This document shows, in pieces, positions 19,865-27,970 of a DNA stretch of 64,000 bases. This DNA comes from Pseudomonadota bacterium (GTDB lineage Bacteria > Pseudomonadota > Alphaproteobacteria > Rhizobiales > Hyphomicrobiaceae), in assembly GCA_018242295.1 (NCBI GenBank), contig JAFECE010000011.1, positions 434,001 through 498,000 on the forward strand, written 5' to 3'. The notes under the pieces are model-generated. The model was not told where the DNA came from and ran no database searches. It was given only the letters and a program-made list of their open reading frames with translations. Each line of letters starts with the position of its first letter. Position 1 is the stretch's first letter. A program made the translations under genes and the position numbers.

Positions 19865-21196
19865 TCAGCGGGCGCTCTCGTTCATCAGCCGTAGCGTCGC
19901 GTAGAGTGCGAGAATTCCGAAGAGAATGATAGTTGCGAGCGCGGGGGCGCGCCAGTCGGCACTCGCCAAGCGGGTGACGAGAAGCGCCGCGCAGACGATG
20001 ATGCCCGCGACCGGCAGGATCAGAGGAATTTCGAATTGTCCCGGAGCTTCGCCGTTTCGGCGCTTCAACACAATGAGTGACGCGTTGACGGTAATGAAGA
20101 CGACGAGCAGCAAGAGGACCGTCGCGGCGGCGAGATCGGCGATTTCTCCAGCGACGACGAGCAGCAGCAATAATCCAAGTATCGCTGCGATCGCGATGTG
20201 AGGCGTTCTCCGCGTCGCATGCACGCGTCCGACGATGCGCGGCAGAAGTCCTTGCCCCGACATGCCGTAGATCAGGCGGGAGGCCGTCACGTAATTGACG
20301 AGCGCAGTGTTCGCCACCGAGAAGAGCGCAATGAAGCTCATCAACCCGGCGGGCATGTCCGGAGCGCTGCGCTGCATGACTGCGGTCAATGGGCTCGGTG
20401 CTGCGGCGAGTTCCTGCCACGGCAGCACCGATACGGCAGTGATCGAGACGGCCACGTACAGGAACGCTGCGGATACCGTCGCGATGACGAGGCCCCACGG
20501 GATCGTGCGCTGGGGGTTCTTGCATTCTTCGGCGACGTTGATGGCGTCTTCGAAGCCGATGAACGCAAAGAACGTGAGCACGGATGCTTGCAATACGACG
20601 AGGGCGATGCCTGTATCCGCGGCCCGTGGCGGGATTTCGAAATAATCGACCGTGCCCCAGTAGGAGATGCCTGACACGATGACGAGGAGAATTCCCGAGA
20701 CCTCCAGCAATGTGCAGACGACGTTGACCCACATGCTCTCGCGGATGCCGCGAAAGACGATGCCGCTGAGGATCAATAGAAAGCCCACCGCGAGGGTGGT
20801 TGGCGTCAACGCCTCGATGTCCGCGATGTCGGCGAGGATTGCCGCGAAGATCTTCGACTGTGTTGCAATCGAGGTCAGTCCCGATGCCACAAGGGCGAGC
20901 CCGATGGTGAAGCTCAGGAGCGGACGGTTGAACGCGCGATCGGTCACGTAGGCAGCGCCGCCCGCGCGCGGGTAGCGAGATCCGAGTGAGGCATAGGAAA
21001 GAGCGGTGAGGAGCGCCGCTAACATGGCGATGATAAACGACAGCCAGACTGCAGATCCGGCTTCTCCAGCGGCCTTGCCGATGAGGCCGTAAATTCCCGA
21101 CCCGACAATGCTGCCGAGTGCATAAAGCGCGAGCTGAGTCGTTCCGATGGAGCGGCGAAGGCCGGGATTTGCGTCAGACGGCGCCTCGGCCACCAC
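19865..21196 (-). CDS. APC-family amino acid permease
   Basis: A 443-residue inner-membrane transporter of the amino acid-polyamine-organocation superfamily with about 12 transmembrane helices. Diagnostic are LYALGSIVGSGIYGLIGKAAG in TM1 (given here by its core GSIVGSGIYG), FFAFIGFEDAINVAEECKNPQ around the unwound TM6 and AGEIADLAAA. The start is GTG 21196, with AAGGACG upstream on the minus strand. The substrate cannot be told from sequence. It is the third gene of a minus-strand run but lies 31 bases beyond the ParA partner. Confidence 0.9.
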   Translation of the reverse strand: MVAEAPSDANPGLRRSIGTTQLALYALGSIVGSGIYGLIGKAAGEAGSAVWLSFIIAMLAALLTALSYASLGSRYPRAGGAAYVTDRAFNRPLLSFTIGLALVASGLTSIATQSKIFAAILADIADIEALTPTTLAVGFLLILSGIVFRGIRESMWVNVVCTLLEVSGILLVIVSGISYWGTVDYFEIPPRAADTGIALVVLQASVLTFFAFIGFEDAINVAEECKNPQRTIPWGLVIATVSAAFLYVAVSITAVSVLPWQELAAAPSPLTAVMQRSAPDMPAGLMSFIALFSVANTALVNYVTASRLIYGMSGQGLLPRIVGRVHATRRTPHIAIAAILGLLLLLVVAGEIADLAAATVLLLLVVFITVNASLIVLKRRNGEAPGQFEIPLILPVAGIIVCAALLVTRLASADWRAPALATIILFGILALYATLRLMNESAR

Positions 21197-21227
21197 TAAG
21201 CGTCCTTCTTTCGCCGGTTGAAGTTCG

Positions 21228-21692
21228 TCAGCTGGCCGCGGCTTTGCGGTCCGCGAGGCGGCGCTCGACGCCCGCGACGATGGCTTTGCGAATGTCGTCG
21301 GTTCGTTTCACGGACGCCGCGACAGGTACGTGCTGGGCTTCCGCGAACGCCCGGAGACTTTCCGCCGATTTGATTTCCTGCAGGCGCGTCATCAGGCCTT
21401 CGCGGCCGTGCTTCGCCAGCGTCACGAGCGCGGAGAAGCGATAGGGATTGAAATTCTCGGCGCGGTCGTGCCGATCGTTTGACTCGGCCGGGGGCGCGGC
21501 TTCGGCGGCCATCGAGGTTTCGAGTGGCAGCTCTTCCGGCATCTCGCGAACGAGCATGCGGTTGACGGCCTTCGTCAGTGCGGCCGCGAGCCGGTCCACC
21601 GCTTCGCCCTCGAGCGTTGTCTCGCGCCGGATATGGGCGCGGAAGAACATCGCCATTTCATCGCCGGGCCAGAGCTGTTTGCCTTTGCTCAT
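21228..21692 (-). CDS. Uncharacterised partner of an orphan ParA
   Basis: A soluble 154-residue protein with predicted helical segments (RRETTLEGEAVDRLAAALTKAV near the N-terminus, cited by its part EAVDRLAAALTKAV; VERRLADRKAAAS at the end) and a less ordered Glu/Ala/Pro segment around residues 55-75. No known domain is apparent. It follows the ParA-like gene by 26 bases on the same strand and so is probably co-expressed. ParA proteins usually have a small DNA- or cargo-binding partner downstream; that analogy suggests this is the adaptor, but it has no visible ParB motif. Confidence 0.7.
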   Translation of the reverse strand: MSKGKQLWPGDEMAMFFRAHIRRETTLEGEAVDRLAAALTKAVNRMLVREMPEELPLETSMAAEAAPPAESNDRHDRAENFNPYRFSALVTLAKHGREGLMTRLQEIKSAESLRAFAEAQHVPVAASVKRTDDIRKAIVAGVERRLADRKAAAS

Positions 21693-21718
21693 GATCGACG
21701 TCTTCTCGCCTGCAACGG

Positions 21719-22627
21719 TTAAGAAACGGATACTTTGTTTTTCTTCTTCGCCGCCACGGATTCAACCAGGCGGGCGATCTCCTGGTGAAGCTCTTTGACG
21801 TCGCCGGCGGCGTCGGAATACTTGACGTCGATCGATCGGAGCTGGCCGATGTAGTCGAAGGCGTTGGCGATACCGTTGCGTTGCGGCAGGAACGTCTCGA
21901 GCACCGGATGCACGAGGCTTATTTCCTCGATCATCATATAGTCCCGGTCGTCGTTGCGCACGTAGTTCGCGAGACAGACATAACGCCTGTCCTCCGTGGG
22001 CATCGCGGCAAGATCGTCGAGATTGCGCGTATCTTCGATCAGCATAGCGACGCGGTCGACGGCAAGCTGGGAAACGTAGTCCGGACGGAAGGGGACGATG
22101 ACCTTGTCGGCCGTCTTGAGCGCGGCGAGGGCGGCAAACGAAAGGCCCGGCGCGCAATCGAGAATGACGACGTCATAGTCGCCTTCGAAGCGGCGGATGA
22201 GGCTTTCCATACGGCCGCGGACGCGATTCGCGACGACCTCCGGGACGTTGCTCTGGCTCGCCTGCTTCAGGTAGAGCTCGCCCTGGATGTCCTCGAGGAG
22301 GAGGGAGCCGGGGACAAGCGAAATCGGGGCCGGCTTACCGTTCGCGAGGGAAACATCGCCGACGTTCTTGGCGACGTAATCGCGGGCGTTGGCCGGAATG
22401 CCGTCGAACAGGTCGTAGAAGTAATCGGCGATGGTTTTACCGGCCTTACGGGCTTCGTTCCAGCCTTGGCCGCCCATCAGGATGAGCGATGCGTTGCATT
22501 GGGAATCGAGGTCGATCAACAGGACGCGTTTGCCCCCGTGAACGGCAAGCCCGTGAGCCAGCATCACTGCGACAGTGGATTTGCCGACGCCACCCTTGCG
22601 GTTAGCGACCGCTAGAAAGACTGCCAT
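21719..22627 (-). CDS. ParA/MinD-family partitioning ATPase (orphan)
   Basis: A 302-residue ATPase with the deviant Walker A motif KGGVGKST (residues about 11-18), switch region DLDSQCNAS, and Walker B-like VVILDCAPGL. This is the ParA type that positions chromosomes, plasmids or protein clusters by ATP-driven DNA binding. The end KKKNKVSVS is basic. No parB gene or parS repeats are nearby, so it is not the chromosomal ParAB pair. It heads a minus-strand unit with the 154-residue protein and is divergent from glmM. Its cargo is unknown. Confidence 0.88.
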   Translation of the reverse strand: MAVFLAVANRKGGVGKSTVAVMLAHGLAVHGGKRVLLIDLDSQCNASLILMGGQGWNEARKAGKTIADYFYDLFDGIPANARDYVAKNVGDVSLANGKPAPISLVPGSLLLEDIQGELYLKQASQSNVPEVVANRVRGRMESLIRRFEGDYDVVILDCAPGLSFAALAALKTADKVIVPFRPDYVSQLAVDRVAMLIEDTRNLDDLAAMPTEDRRYVCLANYVRNDDRDYMMIEEISLVHPVLETFLPQRNGIANAFDYIGQLRSIDVKYSDAAGDVKELHQEIARLVESVAAKKKNKVSVS

Positions 22628-22750
22628 AATCGATACCCCTCGGATTGCGCCCGCTAAACGACTTTGCCCCTGAAGCGTGCGCTACATCAATAGCCGACCT
22701 ATGGGCCGATTCCGTGACTCGAGCCAACCTGTGTCTCAAAATCTCATAAT

Positions 22751-22957
22751 GTGGAAAGAAGGCGCGAAGTCCGTGCAACCCCGAGTGGAATCCGGTGTAA
22801 CATTTGCGGCAATTCAGCCAACGGCATGGAATGCAAGTGCTGGCTCGGGCATCTATGGTCTCCAAGGGGATGGAAAATCACGCCGGCCGTAATCGGACGA
22901 CGTGTTTTGCCGCTATTTGGGGATTGCCGGTTCGAGCGCGCTGCGCGTATGGGCTGA
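22751..22957 (+). CDS. Possible small cysteine-rich zinc-binding protein
   Basis: In the 350-base gap between parA and glmM a frame from GTG 22751 encodes 68 residues containing CNICGNSANGMECKC, a CxxC-x8-CxC arrangement typical of small zinc ribbons, followed by PRGWKI and a basic tail. No Shine-Dalgarno site precedes the GTG. The frame is short and the region also has to hold two promoters, so it may be chance. The patterned cysteines are the only support. Confidence 0.25.
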   Translation: MERRREVRATPSGIRCNICGNSANGMECKCWLGHLWSPRGWKITPAVIGRRVLPLFGDCRFERAARMG

Positions 22958-22978
22958 TCCGCACGACGGGAGGTTAGC

Positions 22979-24328
22979 ATGGTACGGCGCTATTTCGGGA
23001 CGGACGGCATTCGCGGCCTCGCCAACAGGCATCCGATGACATCGGAAATTGCGCTGAAGGTCGGGATGGCCGCCGGGACCGTCTTCCGGTCGGGTACGCA
23101 CCGTCACCGTGTCGTGATCGGCAAGGACACGCGGCTTTCCGGCTACATGCTGGAAGCGGCCCTGATGTCGGGCTTCACGTCGGTCGGGATGGACGTGTTC
23201 CTGCTCGGCCCGATGCCGACGCCTGCGGTCGCCATGCTGACGCGGTCACTCAGGGCCGATTTGGGCGTTATGCTGTCGGCTTCCCACAACCCCTCCAACG
23301 ACAACGGCATCAAGCTCTTCGATCCGGACGGCTACAAGCTTTCGGACGAGATGGAAAAGCAGATCGAAGATCTGATCGAATCCGATTCCAAATCGCTGCT
23401 TGTCGACGCCGACCGCATCGGCCGCGCCACGCGGGTCGAAAGTGCGCAGGAACGGTATATCGAGTTCGCCAAGCGCACGATGCCGAAGCAATTGCGTCTT
23501 GCGGGGCTGCGCATCGTCGTCGATTGCGCGAATGGGGCGGCATATAAGGTCGCGCCGGAAGCGCTTTGGGAGCTTGGAGCCGAAGTCATCAAGATCGGCG
23601 TCGAACCGAACGGCCACAACATCAATTTGAATTGCGGATCGACGTCGCCGAACACGCTCGTCGAGAAGGTCAAGGAGCTTCGCGCCGACATCGGCATTGC
23701 ACTCGACGGCGACGCAGACCGTGTCGTCATCGTGGACGAGAAGGGCGAGATCGTCGACGGCGATCAGCTCATGGCGGTGATCGCGGAAAGCTGGCACCGA
23801 ACGGGCAAGCTTGCGGCGGGCGGCATCGTTGCGACGGTCATGAGCAACCTCGGCCTCGAGCGCTATTTGCGGTCCATTGGATTGACGCTCGCGCGCACGC
23901 CGGTCGGCGATCGCTATGTCACCGAGCACATGCGCAAGCACGGCTTCAACGTCGGCGGCGAGCAATCGGGGCATATTGTGCTTTCTGACTTCACGACGAC
24001 GGGCGACGGATTGGTCTCTGCACTGCAGATCCTGGCGTGCGTCGTCGCTACCGGGAAAACGGTGTCGGAAGTCTGCAATCGCTTTCACCCGCTGCCGCAG
24101 ATCTTGCGAAACGTGCGCTATGCGAATGGCCAGCCGCTGGAAGACACGCGCGTCATCAAGGCCATCGAGGGCGCGAAGGCGAAGCTCGGAGAAAACGGGC
24201 GCCTCGTCATACGACCGTCGGGCACGGAACCCGTCATCCGCGTCATGGCGGAAGGCGATGACGAGAAGATCGTGTCGAGCATCGTCGGCGACATCTGCGA
24301 CGCCGTTCGATCGGCCGCGGCGGCGTAA
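22979..24328 (+). CDS. glmM: Phosphoglucosamine mutase
   Basis: GlmM (449 residues) interconverts glucosamine-6-phosphate and glucosamine-1-phosphate for UDP-GlcNAc, feeding peptidoglycan and LPS. The N-terminus [11 protein letters not shown], the catalytic phosphoserine loop [11 protein letters not shown], the metal loop DGDADR, the sugar-binding GGEQSGH and the phosphate-binding [12 protein letters not shown] are all present. ATG 22979 follows GGGAGG by five bases. Confidence 0.98.
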   Translation: MVRRYFGTDGIRGLANRHPMTSEIALKVGMAAGTVFRSGTHRHRVVIGKDTRLSGYMLEAALMSGFTSVGMDVFLLGPMPTPAVAMLTRSLRADLGVMLSASHNPSNDNGIKLFDPDGYKLSDEMEKQIEDLIESDSKSLLVDADRIGRATRVESAQERYIEFAKRTMPKQLRLAGLRIVVDCANGAAYKVAPEALWELGAEVIKIGVEPNGHNINLNCGSTSPNTLVEKVKELRADIGIALDGDADRVVIVDEKGEIVDGDQLMAVIAESWHRTGKLAAGGIVATVMSNLGLERYLRSIGLTLARTPVGDRYVTEHMRKHGFNVGGEQSGHIVLSDFTTTGDGLVSALQILACVVATGKTVSEVCNRFHPLPQILRNVRYANGQPLEDTRVIKAIEGAKAKLGENGRLVIRPSGTEPVIRVMAEGDDEKIVSSIVGDICDAVRSAAAA

Positions 24329-24458
24329 GCGGCGTTCGTCGGCGCGATAATCCGCACGCACATCGTATTAACTTTTCATTAGCATTTCGGCTTCTGCTCC
24401 GGCGTGCCAAACTTCGACGCCGGTTAAGCTCGTCTTAAGCCTTCTCGGTAATATTCGA

Positions 24459-24478
24459 GACCGGTTTTAGTACCGGTC
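24459..24478 (+). promoter_or_regulatory. Hairpin in the leader of the first outer-membrane protein gene
   Basis: GACCGG-TTTTAGTA-CCGGTC forms a six-pair stem 37 bases before the ATG at 24516. A second short stem (GCGC-TTC-GCGC) follows. Porin-like genes often have structured leaders that serve mRNA stability, but the role here is inference. Confidence 0.35.
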
Positions 24479-24515
24479 CGGCGCTTCGCGCTGAGCCGCA
24501 CGAGAGGGAAAATTC

Positions 24516-25319
24516 ATGCTTATTGCGCGCAAAGTACTGCTCAGCGCGGCTCTTGTTCTTGGCAGTGCTCTGGCTGCGTCGGCTGCCGATCTCGGCGGCA
24601 CCAGTCTCAAGGATGCCCCCGTGATGGAAGCGATGCCGGCTGCGTCGCCGGGTTGGTATGCCCGTGTCGATGGCGGATATAACTGGTTCATGAGCCCGTC
24701 GGTGAGCTTCGGCGATCCTGCAATGCTTACCCGCGGCACGAAAGAATCCGGCGCGTGGAGTGTTGGCGGCGGTATCGGCCGCTACTTCGGCAGCAGGTTC
24801 CGCGGCGACATCACGGTCGATCATCTTTTCGACTCCAAGACGGAGACGGACTCCTATTGCAATTGCTTAGGAAACTTCCTTGGCACGACGAAATTCGATG
24901 TGAGCAGCACGGTCGTGCTTGCCAACCTCTACTACGATTTCAACCGGAGCGGCCGTTTCAATCCTTATATCGGTGGCGGCATCGGCTATGCGCACAACGA
25001 GACATCGGGCGGCAGTTTTTCGGACGGCACAACGTTCGGCGGAAAATCGACTGACAACTTCGCGGCGGCTGCGATGGCCGGCGTTACCTGGCGTCTCCGT
25101 GGCGGTCAAACGACCTACGTCAGCGGCATGAAGGACGAGCCGGTCGCGATCAGCTCGAGCAACGCTCTCTACCTCGATTTCGGCTATCGCTTCCTCTACC
25201 TCGGCGAGGCCAAGACGTCCGATTTCTTTATGGTGCCGGCTGACGAAACAGTCAGCCCCAAGTCCAAGAATTTGATGACCAACGAAATTCGCGTCGGTCT
25301 TCGTTACGATCTGAACTGA
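24516..25319 (+). CDS. Outer-membrane beta-barrel protein
   Basis: A 267-residue exported protein with a Sec signal (cleavage near ASA-ADLGG) and alternating hydrophobic strands typical of an 8-stranded OmpA/Omp31-type barrel: PGWYARVDGGYNWF, WSVGGGIGRYFG, RFNPYIGGGIGYAHNE, NALYLDFGYRFLYLG and the final strand NEIRVGLRYDLN. It has a good Shine-Dalgarno site (GAGAGGGAA). The last residue is Asn rather than the usual Phe/Trp. It is paralogous in layout to the next gene. Confidence 0.85.
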   Translation: MLIARKVLLSAALVLGSALAASAADLGGTSLKDAPVMEAMPAASPGWYARVDGGYNWFMSPSVSFGDPAMLTRGTKESGAWSVGGGIGRYFGSRFRGDITVDHLFDSKTETDSYCNCLGNFLGTTKFDVSSTVVLANLYYDFNRSGRFNPYIGGGIGYAHNETSGGSFSDGTTFGGKSTDNFAAAAMAGVTWRLRGGQTTYVSGMKDEPVAISSSNALYLDFGYRFLYLGEAKTSDFFMVPADETVSPKSKNLMTNEIRVGLRYDLN

Positions 25320-25452
25320 TTGTTCGTCTGGGCGCTGTTGCGCCCTTGAGAAGAGTTGGAGCAGGGGCGTAGCGCCTGTTCCGCCCGGAATGCCAAAGGT
25401 GTGGTTTGTTGTGCGTGTTTCGCGTTCGCGTGTCCTTACCCCGTGAAGCGTA

Positions 25453-25480
25453 GTGGGCTCCTCCTTCCCGAGGAGCCCAC
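25453..25480. terminator. Strong hairpin between the two barrel genes
   Basis: GTGGGCTCCTC and GAGGAGCCCAC are exact 11-base arms around CTTCCC. No T run follows, so this may be an mRNA-stabilising stem or a factor-assisted terminator for the upstream barrel gene. Confidence 0.6.
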
Positions 25481-25596
25481 GGACACCGAAACGAAACCGC
25501 GGTTCCCTCCTAGGGCTCGGTTAGCGCAAGCGTAGCGTTGAGCAGAGTCTTTGAGTGGCGCGCATGTCGATGCGCGCCGGATTTGAGGGATCGAAT

Positions 25597-26553
25597 ATGA
25601 AATCTGCGAAGGCGTGGATCGCCACGTGTTTTCTGTTTGCCGCCGGTGGGGCGCCTGCAATGGCCGCGGACTGGGGTGGCGTCAAGGATATGGGCGGCGG
25701 CGTTGCGGTGCCGGTTCCGGCGCCCGCTCCGGTTCCGACGTATGACGCGGATTCCGACTGGTACGTCGGATTGATGCTCGGCGGAAATCTCTTGCAAGAT
25801 GCCAAGATAACTGACTTCGAACAGGCCGGACCCACAACTAACGTCGACAGCAGCAGCATCGGCAATACACCGATATTCGGTCTCACTTTCGGCCGCTACA
25901 TCACACCATCGCTGCGAGCTGAAATAGCTGTCGATTACACCCCGGATTCAGAAATCTACAAATCGTCAAACGCCAACTATACGACCGCGTCTCGGTGGGC
26001 AGACGGGCCGACCTATACCAATCCTATAACCAACATCCAAAGCCCCACTTTCGATAGAAGCGACTACGACGTGTCGCGTACAGATAAGGTGAAGCTGTCC
26101 CGTACGACGGCTCTCTTCAATTTGCTGTATGATATACCCACTGGAACGCGGTTTACGCCTTATGTGGGTGGTGGTTTCGGTTTCTCTTGGCGTCAAATCA
26201 AGCGCAATTACAACGAAGTTGCCACCTGTACCCAGACAACGAATTCGAGCGAAGGTCAGCCTGGAGGCATCGACTATCCGAATGGATATTGTGTCAACAG
26301 CACCGCTCTGCCTGCAACTTATACGACGAGCGGAAAGGCGACCAAAGATCAGATCGACTTCGCCGCGGCAGTTCAAGCAGGCATTGCGACGAACATCACG
26401 GACTCCATCATCTGGGACAATGGCTGGCAGATGCTCTGGGAAGGTGGTGCAATTTCTTCGTCGGTGCCGTCCGTTTCTGGCGATAACCGCATTGTCTACA
26501 AGGATGCGGTCCTGCAGCAGTTCCGCTCCGGCCTTCGGATCAAGTTCGATTAG
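25597..26553 (+). CDS. Second outer-membrane beta-barrel protein
   Basis: A 318-residue exported barrel protein: signal cleavage near AMA-ADWGG, a Pro/Val-rich spacer (VPVPAPAPVP), then strands such as WYVGLMLGGNLL, IFGLTFGRYITPSLRAEIAV, RFTPYVGGGFGFSWRQI and the C-terminal FRSGLRIKFD. The long loop around CTQTTNSSEG with CVNS may hold a disulphide. ATG 25597 has GAGGGA before it; the frame is open from 25555. Codon use is more AT-rich than in the preceding barrel gene. It ends at a strong terminator. Confidence 0.82.
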   Translation: MKSAKAWIATCFLFAAGGAPAMAADWGGVKDMGGGVAVPVPAPAPVPTYDADSDWYVGLMLGGNLLQDAKITDFEQAGPTTNVDSSSIGNTPIFGLTFGRYITPSLRAEIAVDYTPDSEIYKSSNANYTTASRWADGPTYTNPITNIQSPTFDRSDYDVSRTDKVKLSRTTALFNLLYDIPTGTRFTPYVGGGFGFSWRQIKRNYNEVATCTQTTNSSEGQPGGIDYPNGYCVNSTALPATYTTSGKATKDQIDFAAAVQAGIATNITDSIIWDNGWQMLWEGGAISSSVPSVSGDNRIVYKDAVLQQFRSGLRIKFD

Positions 26554-26586
26554 AATACGTGCACCCTTGTGTTGCTTTGGTGCCGG

Positions 26587-26615
26587 AAAGGCGGTCGTTC
26601 GCGACCGCCTTTTTT
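26587..26615 (+). terminator. Rho-independent terminator after the barrel genes
   Basis: AAAGGCGGTCG and CGACCGCCTTT pair perfectly around the stable TTCG tetraloop, with a T run 26610-26615. It separates the barrel pair from serC. Confidence 0.93.
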
Positions 26616-26645
26616 CTTTTGTGGCCTCCGTGCTAAGAGGCCCCG

Positions 26646-27818
26646 ATGTCCGAACCTCAAAAGCCCAAAATCAAGCCAGCCCGTCCGTTCTTTTCCTCCG
26701 GCCCCTGCGTCAAGCGCCCGGGATGGTGCCCGGATGCTTTGAGCGGCGCTCTCGTCGGGCGTTCGCATCGTTCGACCGATGGCCGGGAGCGATTGAAGCT
26801 CGCGGTCGAGCGCACGCGGAGCATCCTCCGTTTGCCGCCCGGCTACGAAGCCGCGATCGTTCCAGGGTCGGATACCGGCGCGTTCGAACTCGCGATGTGG
26901 AACCTTCTCGGCGAACGCGGAACCGACGTGCTGGCGTGGGATGTGTTCGGCCGCAACTGGCTCCGCGATGCGACGGCCGAGTTGAAGCTTTCCGATCTGC
27001 GCACCTTCGAAGCCGAGCCTGGATATCTTCCGGACCTCGCGCAGGTCGATTTTTCGCGCGACGTGCTCTTCACCTGGAACGGCACGACGACGGGCGTGAA
27101 GGTGCCCGATGTCGATTGGATTCCCGATGACCGGCAAGGGCTCGTCATCTGCGACGCGACGTCGGCCCTTTTCGCGGAGGCGATCGATCTCCGCAAAATC
27201 GACGTGCTCACCTATTCCTGGCAAAAGGCGCTCGGCGGAGAAGGCGGACACGGGATGCTCATCGCGTCTCCGCGCGCGCTCGAACGGCTCGCTTCATACC
27301 GACCGCCGTGGCCGGTGCCGAAGCTTTTCCGGCTGACGAACAAGGACGGAATTCTTCGCGACGTTTTCGAGGGCGTCACGATCAACACGCCATCGATGCT
27401 GTGCGTCGAAGATTATCTCGATGCTCTCAGCTGGGCGGAAGGTCTCGGCGGGATCGATGCGACGGTCGCGCGGGCGCGCGCCACGTCGTCGATACTTTAC
27501 GACTGGATCGACCGGACTCCGTGGGTGGCGCCGCTGGCGGCAGATCCCCGGACCCGCTCCCAGACATCGGTCGCGATGCGGTTCGCAGAACCGGCGCTGG
27601 TGAACGCATCGGAGGAGGTGCGCCTCGATGTCATGCGCAACCTCGTGCTGCTGCTCGAAGGCGAGGGTGCGGCCTTCGATATTGCCGCTTACCGTGGCAT
27701 GCCGGCGGGACTGCGGGTCTGGTGCGGCACTACGGTCGAGAGCCAGGATATCGCGGAGCTTTTGCCGTGGCTCGAATGGGGGTACGCAAAGGCCCGGGCC
27801 AAGGTGCTTCCGGCGTGA
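26646..27818 (+). CDS. serC: Phosphoserine aminotransferase, Methanosarcina type
   Basis: A 390-residue PLP enzyme that makes 3-phosphoserine from 3-phosphohydroxypyruvate and glutamate. It matches the alphaproteobacterial/archaeal SerC form rather than the E. coli one: FFSSGPCVKRPGW, GRSHRSTDGRERL, PGSDTGAFELAMWNLLG, VFTWNG-type TWNGTTTGVKVP, CDATSALFAE and the PLP-lysine site SWQKALGGEGGHGM. serA, which often follows, is not present. In methylotrophs phosphoserine also links to the serine cycle, which is inference here. Confidence 0.93.
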   Translation: MSEPQKPKIKPARPFFSSGPCVKRPGWCPDALSGALVGRSHRSTDGRERLKLAVERTRSILRLPPGYEAAIVPGSDTGAFELAMWNLLGERGTDVLAWDVFGRNWLRDATAELKLSDLRTFEAEPGYLPDLAQVDFSRDVLFTWNGTTTGVKVPDVDWIPDDRQGLVICDATSALFAEAIDLRKIDVLTYSWQKALGGEGGHGMLIASPRALERLASYRPPWPVPKLFRLTNKDGILRDVFEGVTINTPSMLCVEDYLDALSWAEGLGGIDATVARARATSSILYDWIDRTPWVAPLAADPRTRSQTSVAMRFAEPALVNASEEVRLDVMRNLVLLLEGEGAAFDIAAYRGMPAGLRVWCGTTVESQDIAELLPWLEWGYAKARAKVLPA

Positions 27819-27970
27819 ATTTCGCTGGCGACCTTCGCGTAATCTGGTTAATAGCGGCCGTGTCAATGCCTTTTTCTCGCGCTTTGCATCGGCCATAATC
27901 GGCTGGGGTCGCCACTCGCCGAGGCGGTTCATCGGGCGTCGTCAACCAAACAACCAAAGGTCACAGCGAG

